64,000 nucleotides of DNA from the NCBI RefSeq assembly GCF_003634635.1, contig NZ_RBJB01000003.1, positions 62,001-126,000 on the forward strand, read 5' to 3'. Below are positions 34,891 to 44,410 of the stretch, one piece after another. Made by a program: the position numbers and the translations under genes. Every line of letters starts with the position of its first letter. Position 1 is the stretch's first letter. This DNA comes from Marinobacter nauticus (GTDB lineage: Bacteria > Pseudomonadota > Gammaproteobacteria > Pseudomonadales > Oleiphilaceae). The notes under the pieces are model-generated. The model was not told where the DNA came from. It saw only the letters and a list, made by a program, of their open reading frames with translations, and did no database searches.

Positions 34891-35823
34891 ATGACTGCAG
34901 TTAACCGGGCACTGATGCTGTTGATGCCGTTGTTTGCGTTTGCTGTTGCGGGTGCCATCTACACACCGACCGCAAGTCAGAACACCCTGCCAGGAGAAGG
35001 GGAAGGCGAAGTTAGCCTGTCTTCTCTGCCCCCGCTTCCAAATTGGGCGAATGAGGGTCTTCCGGACTTCTCAAGCTATCAGGACACCACTGAAAAGAAA
35101 GTCGCGTTCTTCTCTTACCTCTATCCCAGGATAGTGCTTGCCAATTCCCGTATCCTGCTGGAGCGGGAATACCTTGCCACGCTTGAGGGAAAGGAAGCTC
35201 TGACTAGAGATGAACTCGCATGGCTAACAAGCCAGGGAGATCGACTGCGCATTGAGGCCGAGGCCGGAACTGACCAGCAATTCGCCCTGCTTCGGAAACG
35301 CCTCGATGTCATTCCTCCGTCTCTGATCCTGGCTCAGGCGGCGAATGAATCCGCCTGGGGGACCTCCCGGTTTGCGACCGAAGGCAACAATCTCTTTGGT
35401 CAATGGTGCTTCTCCCGGGGCTGCGGGCTGGTTCCGCAGAGTCGAATCGAGGGTGCCAATCACGAAGTGGCAAAATTCCCGTCACCTTATTACTCCGTAC
35501 GCTCCTACATTCAGAACCTGAACCGTCATCCCACCTACCAAACGGTTCGGGATATTCGACTCGCTGATCGCAAAGCCCAGAAACCCCTGTCTGGGTGGGA
35601 GCTTGCAGAAGGCCTGCTTGGCTATTCCGAGCGTGGTGAAGAGTATATAAAAGAAATTCGCGCCATGATCCGTTACAACAATCTGGAGTTCTACGACGAG
35701 GAGTTCAGAACCCTGCTGGGCGACCGGACCCCTGCGCAGTTTGAACGGCTGGCATCCGCCATTCCGGACACCACGCTCCTGCCCGGTGGATCCGGTGGCC
35801 AACTGAGCCCGTTTGAAGGCTAA
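34891..35823 (+). CDS. bax: Bax-type glucosaminidase (peptidoglycan hydrolase)
   Basis: A 310-aa exported protein with a signal peptide or N-terminal anchor (residues 1-22). The glucosaminidase domain (about residues 125-275) has the catalytic Glu in LILAQAANESAWGTSRFA, followed by NNLFGQWCF and the GCGLVP insert seen in Bax proteins, then YYSVRSYIQNLNRHPTY and LLGYSERGEEYIKEI. It should cleave the glycan strand of peptidoglycan in the periplasm. GAGG lies eight bases before ATG 34891. Confidence 0.88.
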   Translation: MTAVNRALMLLMPLFAFAVAGAIYTPTASQNTLPGEGEGEVSLSSLPPLPNWANEGLPDFSSYQDTTEKKVAFFSYLYPRIVLANSRILLEREYLATLEGKEALTRDELAWLTSQGDRLRIEAEAGTDQQFALLRKRLDVIPPSLILAQAANESAWGTSRFATEGNNLFGQWCFSRGCGLVPQSRIEGANHEVAKFPSPYYSVRSYIQNLNRHPTYQTVRDIRLADRKAQKPLSGWELAEGLLGYSERGEEYIKEIRAMIRYNNLEFYDEEFRTLLGDRTPAQFERLASAIPDTTLLPGGSGGQLSPFEG

Positions 35824-35854
35824 TCCCTGAACCTGACAGATTCGAGATTCTCCG

Positions 35855-36754
35855 ATGCTTGATTTCTTGCCCGCGCCGCTAAAAGGCATCCTTGCGGTGC
35901 TGTTGATACTGATCAACACCCTGTTGTTCCTTCCGCTACTGTTGCTGGTAGCACTGGCCAAACTCATTGTTCCAGTCCTGCCATTTCGTAAGGCGTGCAC
36001 TATCGTGCTGAATGCCATTGCCTGGTACTGGATCGGCTTCAACAACACCCTGATGAATCTGCTCCACCGGGTGGAATGGGATGTCCGTGGTGCGGAAGAA
36101 CTCAGCAAGGAGCACTGGTATTTTGTCACCTGCAACCATCAGAGCTGGGCGGATATCCCCGCTATTCAGTATGTCCTGAACAGCAAAATCCCGCTGCTGA
36201 AGTTCTTCCTGAAAAAGCAGCTGATCTGGGTGCCTTTATTAGGGGTGGCCTGGTGGGCTCTGGATTTCCCGTTTATGCACAGACATACCAAGGAACAGAT
36301 CGCCAAACGCCCGGAACTGAAGGGCAAGGACATTGAAGCGACAAAAGCCGCCTGTGAAAAATTCCGATACACACCAGTGACCATTTTCAATTTTATGGAA
36401 GGCACCCGTTTCACCCCGGAAAAACACCAGCGCCAGAACTCACCCTATAAGCATCTGCTGAAACCCAGAGCGGGCGGCACGGCCTTTGTGTTTGGTGCCA
36501 TGGGCGAGATGATTCATACCATGCTGGATGTCACTATCGTGTATCCCGGTGGTCGACCCGGCATCTGGGACTACCTGTGCGGACGGGTGCGCAAGATCGT
36601 TATCGATATTCGCACCCGCGAAGTGCCGGAGCGTTTTCTTGGGATGGATTACGAAAACAACCGGGAGGTCAGGGTCGACTTCCAGCGATGGGTAAGTGAG
36701 ATCTGGGCGGAGAAAGACCAGCGAATTGAAACACTGTTGGCCGAGAACAGCTAA
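35855..36754 (+). CDS. PlsC-family acyltransferase (YihG-like)
   Basis: A 299-aa protein with an N-terminal membrane segment (about residues 8-40) and the acyltransferase motifs: NHQSWAD (H-x4-D catalytic pair, about residue 91), FMEGTRFTPEKH and VTIVYPGG. It probably acylates lysophosphatidic acid or a similar glycerophospholipid at the inner membrane. Length and the QLIWVPLLGVAWWALDFPFMHR stretch fit the YihG branch more than housekeeping PlsC. It converges with the LuxR-type gene. Confidence 0.87.
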   Translation: MLDFLPAPLKGILAVLLILINTLLFLPLLLLVALAKLIVPVLPFRKACTIVLNAIAWYWIGFNNTLMNLLHRVEWDVRGAEELSKEHWYFVTCNHQSWADIPAIQYVLNSKIPLLKFFLKKQLIWVPLLGVAWWALDFPFMHRHTKEQIAKRPELKGKDIEATKAACEKFRYTPVTIFNFMEGTRFTPEKHQRQNSPYKHLLKPRAGGTAFVFGAMGEMIHTMLDVTIVYPGGRPGIWDYLCGRVRKIVIDIRTREVPERFLGMDYENNREVRVDFQRWVSEIWAEKDQRIETLLAENS

Positions 36755-36768
36755 CGAATAATCCCTGC

Positions 36769-36793
36769 GGGGCTGCGGTATTACAGCAGCCCC
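36769..36793. terminator. Possible hairpin between convergent genes
   Basis: GGGGCTGC (36769-36776) pairs with GCAGCCCC (36786-36793) across a nine-base loop. It overlaps the last codons of the minus-strand regulator. No T-run follows on either strand, so termination is uncertain. Confidence 0.35.
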
Positions 36794-39456
36794 AGCTCCC
36801 GGGCCCGGACAATTGCCTGTGTCCGTGATTTAACATCCAGCTTGGCGTTTATCCTTCTGGCGTGGGTTTTCACGGTATGAAGCGAAATGTGCAATTTGTC
36901 GGCGATTTCCTGGTTTGATAGCCCCTGGGCGATCAATTCCAGAACGCCCTGCTCTCGATCACTGATAGGCTCGGCCAGGGGGTCTGCCGCCGTTGCCACG
37001 GGCTCACAACCAAACAGCCGCCCAAGCGCTGCGGTGAAGTCCCCGTTATCAAGATGGCGATAACATTTGTCCATCAACGGGCCAAGCTCTTTCATAAGCT
37101 CTGCAAAGGGGCTTATAAAATGCTCCCGACTCGCCTGGGCAACGATGCTCTCCAGCCTCTTCCGGGCGGCAGGAAGGCCTTTCTCGGCTTCCAGCAGAAC
37201 AGCATCCAGCAAACCCGCATGCAGCTGCAGCCCCCAAGGCATGCCGCCCTCGTATTTCTCTGAGACAGCATCCAGATGTTCGCGGGCTCTCACCAGGTCG
37301 CCATTGGCCATATCAGCCCGCACCTGCAAGCAATCCAGCAGGCCTGGCATCATCGGGAAAAGCTCTGGTACACATCCACCTTTACGGTAAGGTTCCAGTT
37401 TGGCGATCGCCTGCGTCGCACTGTCGTGTTGGCCTTGGACCAGCCAACAGCTGGCTTTTAACGCTTCCAGCACCGGTACGTACAGGCTCTCATCCACCTG
37501 CCAGGTATGCATGGTGCGCTCTGCCCGACCCACCCAGACGAAGGCATCATCCATCCGGCCCTGGGCGCGACACATCAGTACCCTCAACGCCATGGCGAGC
37601 AGCAACCCGAGATCACGGGTCTGTTCGGCATGACGGGCACAGTTGACCAGCAGTCGATCGGCTTCCGTCAGACGGCCCTGATGCCAGAGCACCAGGACCA
37701 GATTCAGTTGCAGGCGGGTTTCCCCGATTCGTGCCGGCCGGCTGAGCTCCTGCATGGCCGTATCCAGCCCGGTTCGCAAAAGTTGCTCCGCGTGGCGCAG
37801 TGCCCCCTTACCCAGTTCAATGCGGGCGTGGGCGTACACCGCCAGGGCCTCGGACCCCGAATCGCCAGCTTCGCGGGCCAGCTTGGAAGCAACACGATTT
37901 GCATCCCGAGCCTCCTGAAAAGACCCGGCCGCACAAAGCGCGCTCGAACGAACAATTTGAGTCACCAGCTGCGCCTGGGTCGACATACTACCCATCGCCA
38001 GCGCCTTGTCAGCCATGGCCAACGCGGGCTGCACAAAGCCCTCACCGCGCAATATAAACGCCTTCAAAGCGTAGATGCGGCCCTCATGCTCTTTCCGGTC
38101 CCGGTCGTTGAAGCCATCAAGAAGTTGCTTTGCCTGCTGGAACTGACCACCAATGGCATGTACCCAGCCGTAAACAATACGCAGCCGGGCGCTTCGCTCC
38201 AGCAATTCTGCAGGCAGGTTTTTTCTCAAGCTCAACAAAGAGGCAGTATCCTGGCCCAGCAACAGCGCCTCGGTACTCTCGGAGGCAATGCGCACAACCT
38301 CATCGCTATCGCCGGCCAGGACCGCATACTTTAATGCTTCCGGGAACTGCTGGCGCTGCTCGAACCATCGGCTGGCCATCAACATTCGGGTGATGTACCC
38401 CCCCATCACCGGGGTTTGCAGCCAGGCCTGTAACAATGGATTCAGGCGATACCACCGGCCCCGGCCAGGGACCGGCTTCAAGGGCAGCCCGCGGTCAGCG
38501 GCCTCAGACGGTGGCATCCCCGACTCTGACACGGAAGGCTCAATAGCGAAAAACAACTCATCCGAACAGCTGTCCAGCTCGGCAATTGCCCGCATTGATT
38601 TCAACTGAGCGGGCCCCAGCTGGGCCGCAATACAGTCTTTCAGGAACCGCTCTACCGAAGGGGTTTCATGCAGGGCCCTACGCTCCCCGCCCTGTTTCAG
38701 CTCCCGCCGATACAGTGCCAGTGGCGTTGGCCAACCTTCAGTCAGCCCGAATAAATGATCAATCGCGACGCTGGTAATCAGGCTGTCGGAGCGTGCTTTC
38801 GCAAAAAACTCAAAGGTTTCAGACCGTGAAAACTCCAGGAGATCTGGCCCCAGCCTGGTGTAGTTGCCATTCAATTCCAGTGTGTGGCTCTCAAATGGCA
38901 CCGGAAGCCGAGAAGCCATAGCAACTGAAAGACCCGAAGGCAGATGGGTAACCAACTGGTGCAATAAGCCGCTGACCGCCGGGTTGGTAAGATGATGGAC
39001 ATTATCCAGAACCAGTACTTCTCTGACCTCGCGGGCCTGCCGATCCCGATTGACCAGAAGCATCGTCAGATGGTCTTCAAAGGTTCCACCATTCGGCGGC
39101 AGTACCTCTGCCAATCCCAATGCCATCGCAAGTATGGAAAGAAAACGGGAGGGAGCGTTGTCCCCGGCGTTCAGGGAGATCCAGCGAACATTCACGTCCG
39201 GTGCACTGGCCAGCGCACTGACCAGGGTGTGAGTCTTGCCGTAACCTCCGGGTGCTTCTAGCTGTAGCAGTCTACCCGCTTGCAAGGCCTGGCATATCAT
39301 TCGATCCAGATTCGGCCTCGCCAGGGCATCGTCTGGTACAGATGGCACCCTCAGCCGGTGCTCCATAAGATCCCGCACCAGCTCACCGCTCTGTAGACTG
39401 GAGTTCGCGGTCTGGAACTCGTCGTTGGCTGCACAGCCTTCTTTAAAGGATTTCAC
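36781..39456 (-). CDS. MalT/AlkS-type LuxR-family transcriptional activator
   Basis: An 891-aa regulator starting at GTG 39456. It has an N-terminal ATPase with Walker A GGYGKT (in [13 protein letters not shown]) and Walker [10 protein letters not shown], a long helical TPR-like middle that binds inducer in MalT, and a C-terminal LuxR HTH (about residues 827-891: [34 protein letters not shown]). Size and layout match MalT and the alkane regulator AlkS. It is encoded beside and in the same direction as the DUF1302-DUF1329 pair, which it may control. The inducer cannot be read from the sequence. Confidence 0.88.
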   Translation of the reverse strand: MKSFKEGCAANDEFQTANSSLQSGELVRDLMEHRLRVPSVPDDALARPNLDRMICQALQAGRLLQLEAPGGYGKTHTLVSALASAPDVNVRWISLNAGDNAPSRFLSILAMALGLAEVLPPNGGTFEDHLTMLLVNRDRQAREVREVLVLDNVHHLTNPAVSGLLHQLVTHLPSGLSVAMASRLPVPFESHTLELNGNYTRLGPDLLEFSRSETFEFFAKARSDSLITSVAIDHLFGLTEGWPTPLALYRRELKQGGERRALHETPSVERFLKDCIAAQLGPAQLKSMRAIAELDSCSDELFFAIEPSVSESGMPPSEAADRGLPLKPVPGRGRWYRLNPLLQAWLQTPVMGGYITRMLMASRWFEQRQQFPEALKYAVLAGDSDEVVRIASESTEALLLGQDTASLLSLRKNLPAELLERSARLRIVYGWVHAIGGQFQQAKQLLDGFNDRDRKEHEGRIYALKAFILRGEGFVQPALAMADKALAMGSMSTQAQLVTQIVRSSALCAAGSFQEARDANRVASKLAREAGDSGSEALAVYAHARIELGKGALRHAEQLLRTGLDTAMQELSRPARIGETRLQLNLVLVLWHQGRLTEADRLLVNCARHAEQTRDLGLLLAMALRVLMCRAQGRMDDAFVWVGRAERTMHTWQVDESLYVPVLEALKASCWLVQGQHDSATQAIAKLEPYRKGGCVPELFPMMPGLLDCLQVRADMANGDLVRAREHLDAVSEKYEGGMPWGLQLHAGLLDAVLLEAEKGLPAARKRLESIVAQASREHFISPFAELMKELGPLMDKCYRHLDNGDFTAALGRLFGCEPVATAADPLAEPISDREQGVLELIAQGLSNQEIADKLHISLHTVKTHARRINAKLDVKSRTQAIVRARELGLL

Positions 39457-39671
39457 GCACTGCCCCGTTTGAAACCGGCCGGACGAACGCCCAAACCGGA
39501 AAATAAGAGTCTTGCTTAGGCCGAAAACGGCATGGCGTCCTGCATGGGGTACGCCTTTAGTATGAGTCTTGAGGGAGAGGTTAAACCAAAGCAGGTGCTT
39601 GCTGCAAAAAATTGACGGGGAAAAAAGAGGTTAGAGGCGATTTTTTAACGCGGAGACACTTACCAACGGCC

Positions 39672-39702
39672 AAAAAAAAGCGAGCCGTAAAGGCTCGCTT
39701 TT
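39672..39702 (-). terminator. Rho-independent terminator after the DUF1329 gene
   Basis: An 11-bp stem (AAAAGCGAGCC / GGCTCGCTTTT region) with a short loop, followed by a run of eight T residues on the minus strand. It closes the DUF1302-DUF1329 unit ahead of the regulator gene. Confidence 0.85.
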
Positions 39703-39726
39703 CCTGACAGCGGTGAAACGCTGTTA

Positions 39727-41088
39727 TTAACGGGTTCCAGCGCGACGCAGAGCCGCCGGCGTGTAATCCCGCGACTGACGCTCGACACCGAAGGTGTACG
39801 GCTGGTTCTCTTCGTTGGTCAGGCCAAGAGCCAGGTAACGACCGGAGAGCAGATCGTACAGTACTTCGATCGCGTACCAGGGAACGTTCTGATCGTAGAA
39901 CTGCATTCCGTGGGCTTCCGCGACACGCCAGAGCTCGCCACGGCCATCGTAGTGATCGATAACCGCTGCCTGCCAGGAGTCCTCATCAATGTAGAAGTCA
40001 CGCTGGGCGTATACATGCCGCTCACCGTCCTTCAGGGTTGCACGCACGTGCCACACACGGTGCAGCTCGTAACGGGTCAGATCCTGATTGATGTGTCCGG
40101 CTTTGATGATTTCATCGTAGCTCAGGCCGCGATCCACCAGCTTGTAGGAGTTGTACGGAATGTACATTTCCTTCTTGCCCAGCAGTTCCCAGTTGTAGCG
40201 ATCGGGAGCGCCGTTGTACATGTCGAAGTTGTCAGAGGTACGCATGCCATCAGCCGCAGTACCCGGACCATCGTAGGCAACCTGCGGAGCACGACGAACC
40301 CGACGCTGACCGGCGTTGTAGATCCACGCCCGGCGCGGTTCTTTCACCTGATCAATCGTTTCATGTACCAGCAGTACGTTACCCGCCAGACGCGCTGGCG
40401 CAGTAATAGCCTGCTTGAAGTAGAACAGAACGTTGTCGTCTTCACCTGGCTGATAATCGTTCAGGTAAGTACGCCATGTCAGTTCGTCCTGGAACTTGAC
40501 CACTGAGTAGTCGCCACCAGCTGTAGGAGTGACCTGGCCAACGTTCCGCTGCACCGAACCACCGCGATACCGGGTAATGTGGTTCCAGATAGCTTCGAGG
40601 CCGTTCTGGGGAATCGGGAACGGCGTTGCACTCTCGTAATTGCCCAGCCCGTTACCGTCCTGAATCAACTCCACCTTGGTGGCGTTCTCAACGGTCTCAT
40701 CCATCACTTCTTTCGGGTAAGCCGCCGTACGATGGGTCGGATAGACCGGAATCTTGTAATCGGCGTACTGGCGAATCATCGCCACCTGGCCCGGAGACAG
40801 CTTGTCGGCATATTGATCAACATTGCTCTGATCAATGACAAACTCGGGCTGCTCATTCGGGAACGGATTTACATAGATACCGTCGCCCTTGTAGCCCGCC
40901 GGCGGAGTTGTTAACCCGCCGGTCCATGCCGGGATGGCACCGCCATTACCAGACTTCTCTGCACCCATCGGGGTCAGAGTATCGCCCAGCTTGGCCGCTT
41001 CTTCTGCAGAAACCGCGCCCCAGGCCTGACCGGTAAAGAGACTTGCAGCCAGTACACCTGTGGCCAGTAGTTTCTTGTTTAATTTCAT
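39727..41088 (-). CDS. DUF1329 exported protein
   Basis: A 453-aa protein with a clear signal peptide (cleavage after GQAWG/A, about residue 25). The body follows the DUF1329 pattern: ..LTPMGAEKSGN..GAIPAWTGGL, GLEAIWNHITRYRGG, YKLVDRGLSYDEIIKAGHINQDLTRYELHRVWHV and RHVYAQRDFYIDEDSW. DUF1329 proteins are LolB/outer-membrane lipoprotein-sorting-like and nearly always paired with DUF1302, often with an RND-type permease that is not seen here. They are linked to handling of hydrophobic compounds in Pseudomonas and Marinobacter. It lies 33 bases downstream of the DUF1302 gene. Confidence 0.9.
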   Translation of the reverse strand: MKLNKKLLATGVLAASLFTGQAWGAVSAEEAAKLGDTLTPMGAEKSGNGGAIPAWTGGLTTPPAGYKGDGIYVNPFPNEQPEFVIDQSNVDQYADKLSPGQVAMIRQYADYKIPVYPTHRTAAYPKEVMDETVENATKVELIQDGNGLGNYESATPFPIPQNGLEAIWNHITRYRGGSVQRNVGQVTPTAGGDYSVVKFQDELTWRTYLNDYQPGEDDNVLFYFKQAITAPARLAGNVLLVHETIDQVKEPRRAWIYNAGQRRVRRAPQVAYDGPGTAADGMRTSDNFDMYNGAPDRYNWELLGKKEMYIPYNSYKLVDRGLSYDEIIKAGHINQDLTRYELHRVWHVRATLKDGERHVYAQRDFYIDEDSWQAAVIDHYDGRGELWRVAEAHGMQFYDQNVPWYAIEVLYDLLSGRYLALGLTNEENQPYTFGVERQSRDYTPAALRRAGTR

Positions 41089-41121
41089 CTAAATTACCTC
41101 GTTGAACGAATTCGGTCCGGT

Positions 41122-42972
41122 TCAGAATGAGTAGGAAACACTCGCACTCACGAAATCACGGTCGGTCAACTCGTTATACGGTTTGCCACCGAAAAAGTTT
41201 GTGTAGCCGATGTTGCCTGTGATCTTGTTCTGATAAACCGCCTGAACGGACAGACCAAGCGCCTTGCTTCCTTCGTTGAAGGCACCACCCGGCTGCGGGG
41301 AATAACCTTCTACGTCGTGGCTCCAGGCCAACTGCGGCGACAGATTTACGCCTGCAAATACGTTCGGGTAGTCCCAAACCAGACGGGTGCGGTAACCCCA
41401 GGAGAAATCAGTGGTAAAGCCGTCGTTTTCACAGTAGTCAGTATTCAGGTTAAGCGGCGCGCCACCTATAACTGGCTGAGAACAGGCATCACCCTGAGAG
41501 GTCGGCACTGGGCCAATGCCGAAGGTACCGGAGCGGCCATAACGTGCCTCGTCATAACCGGGCAGATCGTGGACCCAGGTCATGCCCACTTCATTGATCA
41601 GGGACAGACGGCTGGCGCCCATAACCTGATCGAAGAACTTGACCAGAGTGAACTGGAACTGGGATACGTTAAAGCGATCGTTACCAGACGCCCTCAGACC
41701 ATTAATATTGGTTGTGCCCAGCTCTTCCTGGCGCTGACGTTGCAGAAGACTCACTGGGCCATCGGGCCCCGGCAACTGCAGACCTGCGTAGATCAGCTCG
41801 AAAGCGTTCCACTGGATAGGCACATCCTCGCGGAAGCTGTACTCGGCACCCAGTGACCAGCCGCCGGGCGTGGTTGTGTTGATACTGATACCGTAGAGGT
41901 CAATGTTCTCCGGGTACTCCATAAAGTACTCAGGGAACCCACCCGCCTGGGGCCCAGGACCGTCGTTCAGCACACCGCTTACGTACGGCAGGCGGCTGTT
42001 GTACTTGATGTAATAGAAGCCCAACTCAGAATCATTCAGTTCAGGCACATACCAACGAACAGCCACACCGAACTGGTCCTTGGAGTCTGCCTCTACATCG
42101 GCAAGGCGATTAATGGCGTAGCCGCCAAGGCCCAATGCATCTGTTGCATCAAGCAGCTGGCTTTGTGCTTCGCTCACTGCACCTGACGGCCAGATAGGGC
42201 CGCAGCCATCGGCGACAAAATCAATGGTAGAGAAGAAGGTTCCACAATCGTCCGGGCGCACCGGCTCCCATTTGGCCTGAACGAAGGCTTCAACGGAGAC
42301 GTTTTCAGTGACACCGGCAGACATGTAGAACATCTCAACCGGCAGCAACGCATCCTTCAATTCGGAGCCTGGAGCACGGAACGCCTGAACGTCTACCGGG
42401 TTGATGGTGTTGATACCACCCTGGATAAAAGTACTCTCACCCCAGCTCACTACCTGCTTACCATAGCGCAGGCTCACAGGGATGTTGCCGAAGTACCAGT
42501 CAGAAAACACGTAGGCATCGAGGATTTCGCCGCCTGAGGCATTATCCTTTGCTTTCTCGTTGAGCTCTACGTAACGGCGATTCTCGTCTTTGAGCTCGAA
42601 GTCATACCAATAGCGGCCACGAACAAAACCACCTACGCGGGTCAGATACTGACTGTCGACTGCATAATCCAGGAACAGCTCACTGTTACCCTTGACGATC
42701 TTGGAGATGGTATCGCCTTTGTCGAAATTGCGGTTACCGTCGTCATAGTTGTTGGTGGAAGCAGTACCCCGCCCATCATGCGGAGCCAGAAGACGCTTGT
42801 CAGCTTCTTCTACTCGCCAGGAAGCACCGGCAGATAACGTGGTATTGAACTGAGCCTCAACATCACCCATGTAGAACGAGTATGCTGCTGCCTGGCCGGA
42901 CACGCCGGCGGCTATGGCTACGGCAAGTGGTAACTTGGTCCAACGCTGCCACGGTTGAGTTTTTCTTGTCAT
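41122..42972 (-). CDS. DUF1302 outer-membrane protein
   Basis: A 616-aa protein with a signal peptide cut after GQAAA (about residue 30). It has many amphipathic strands and ends in VSASVSYSF, the aromatic end of an outer-membrane barrel. Family landmarks are FQFNTTLSAGASWRVEE-like N-terminus, RVGGFVRGRYWYD, LRYGKQVVSWGESTFIQGGINTINPVD and the C-terminal FFGGKPYN. DUF1302 proteins are thought to be channels for hydrophobic substrates, acting with DUF1329 partners. It is the first gene of the pair. Confidence 0.9.
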   Translation of the reverse strand: MTRKTQPWQRWTKLPLAVAIAAGVSGQAAAYSFYMGDVEAQFNTTLSAGASWRVEEADKRLLAPHDGRGTASTNNYDDGNRNFDKGDTISKIVKGNSELFLDYAVDSQYLTRVGGFVRGRYWYDFELKDENRRYVELNEKAKDNASGGEILDAYVFSDWYFGNIPVSLRYGKQVVSWGESTFIQGGINTINPVDVQAFRAPGSELKDALLPVEMFYMSAGVTENVSVEAFVQAKWEPVRPDDCGTFFSTIDFVADGCGPIWPSGAVSEAQSQLLDATDALGLGGYAINRLADVEADSKDQFGVAVRWYVPELNDSELGFYYIKYNSRLPYVSGVLNDGPGPQAGGFPEYFMEYPENIDLYGISINTTTPGGWSLGAEYSFREDVPIQWNAFELIYAGLQLPGPDGPVSLLQRQRQEELGTTNINGLRASGNDRFNVSQFQFTLVKFFDQVMGASRLSLINEVGMTWVHDLPGYDEARYGRSGTFGIGPVPTSQGDACSQPVIGGAPLNLNTDYCENDGFTTDFSWGYRTRLVWDYPNVFAGVNLSPQLAWSHDVEGYSPQPGGAFNEGSKALGLSVQAVYQNKITGNIGYTNFFGGKPYNELTDRDFVSASVSYSF

Positions 42973-43065
42973 TGGAAGGCTACTCCGTTGTTGTTCTGAG
43001 TCGCTGCTCGATTGTTCTGGTGTTAGGTGTCCTGACGGCTGTACACACAGTGCCGTGATGATTGC

Positions 43066-43103
43066 ACTATAGCTAAGCCTTTCGGGGGCTTTGATCAGTC
43101 AAA
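43066..43103 (-). promoter_or_regulatory. Candidate promoter and dyad operator before the DUF1302 gene
   Basis: On the minus strand TATAGT (complement 43066-43071) could be a -10 element. A perfect dyad TTTGA-N4-TCAAA (43090-43103) overlaps the matching -35 place, which has no good hexamer. This fits an activator-dependent promoter; the adjacent MalT/AlkS-type protein is a candidate activator. Confidence 0.3.
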
Positions 43104-43190
43104 AGTATGATTTTGCTGTCACTCTCTGTTCAGCCGGGTCTCGCACTCCCTCACTATAGACAAGATTCAGGAGTGCAACCACCTGTCGTC

Positions 43191-44375
43191 TTACAGCATT
43201 TCGATCGCCATTGCGGTGGCTTCACCACCACCGATGCAGAGCGCGGCAACACCCTTCTTTTTGCCATAGCGCTTGAGGGCATGCATCAGGGTAACCAGAA
43301 GACGGGAACCGGTAGACCCAACCGGATGCCCCTGGGCACAGGCGCCACCGTGAATATTCACCTTGTCCGGATCCAGGCCCAGCTCTTTGATAGGCATCAT
43401 GGCCACCATGGCGAAGGCTTCGTTGATCTCGTAAAGGTCAACATCGTCCTTGGTCCAGCCGGTTTTCTGGAAAAGTGTCTGGATCGCGCCCACTGGCGCA
43501 CAGGTGAACTCGCTGGGATGCTGGGACTGAGTGCTATGGGCAACGATCCGCGCCAGGGGCTTGAGGCCACGTTTTTCGGCTTCGGATTCACGCATCAGCA
43601 CCAGTGCTGAGGAGCCGTCAGAAATGGAAGACGCGTTTGCCGCAGTCACGGTACCGTCTTTGGCAAACGCCGGGCGCAGTGTCGGAATCTTCTCAATGTT
43701 GGCGTTGTGGGGCTGCTCATCATCCTCTACTACCACCTCTCCCTTACGGGTCTTGACGGTAACGGGGATGATCTCTTCTTTGAGCAGGCCTTCTTCAATC
43801 GCTTTCTTGGCACGATTCAGGGAGGAAATCGCGTAGTCGTCCATTTCTTCCCGGGTATAGCCTTTCTTGTCCGCCATTTCCTGGGCGAAAGATCCCATCA
43901 AACGGCCAGTCTCGGCGTCTTCGAGGCCATCCAGGAACATATGGTCCTGGGGCGCCTGCCCAGGCCCCATGCGGTAGCCCTGGCGGGCGCCCAGCAAAAT
44001 GTGAGGCGCGTTGGACATACTCTCCATGCCACCGGCAACCATGATGTCGTTTGAGCCGGCTTTGATCAGGTCATGGGCGAACATGGTGGCTTTCATGCCG
44101 GAGCCACAAAGTTTGTTAATGGTGGTGGCGCCAGTACTGTCTGGCAGTCCCGCCTTGCGCATGGCCTGGCGAGCGGGCCCCTGTTTCAGGCCAGCCGGCA
44201 GCACATTACCCATAATGACTTCCTGAATATCGGCAGGCTGCAGTCCGGCGCGCTTCACCGCCTCAGCGATGGCAATTGCGCCCAGTTCCGGCGCGGAAAC
44301 CGGGGCAAGACTACCCATAAAACCACCCATGGGGGTGCGAACACCGCTCACGATGACAACGTTGTCCTGACTCAT
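43191..44375 (-). CDS. Acetyl-CoA C-acyltransferase (thiolase)
   Basis: A 394-aa thiolase. The nucleophile Cys90 is in TTINKLCGSGMKA; His350 is in GGACAQGHPVGSTGSR and the acid-base Cys380 in ALCIGGGEATA. Also seen are GGMESMSNAPH and EINEAFA. Length and motifs fit acetyl-CoA acetyltransferases (AtoB/PhaA type) that join two acetyl-CoA, or work in reverse. Chain-length preference cannot be settled by eye, so the fatty-acid beta-oxidation type remains possible. Confidence 0.92.
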   Translation of the reverse strand: MSQDNVVIVSGVRTPMGGFMGSLAPVSAPELGAIAIAEAVKRAGLQPADIQEVIMGNVLPAGLKQGPARQAMRKAGLPDSTGATTINKLCGSGMKATMFAHDLIKAGSNDIMVAGGMESMSNAPHILLGARQGYRMGPGQAPQDHMFLDGLEDAETGRLMGSFAQEMADKKGYTREEMDDYAISSLNRAKKAIEEGLLKEEIIPVTVKTRKGEVVVEDDEQPHNANIEKIPTLRPAFAKDGTVTAANASSISDGSSALVLMRESEAEKRGLKPLARIVAHSTQSQHPSEFTCAPVGAIQTLFQKTGWTKDDVDLYEINEAFAMVAMMPIKELGLDPDKVNIHGGACAQGHPVGSTGSRLLVTLMHALKRYGKKKGVAALCIGGGEATAMAIEML

Positions 44376-44410
44376 GCTGTGACCTCTCTGTTGGTTCTTT
44401 ATGATTCTGG

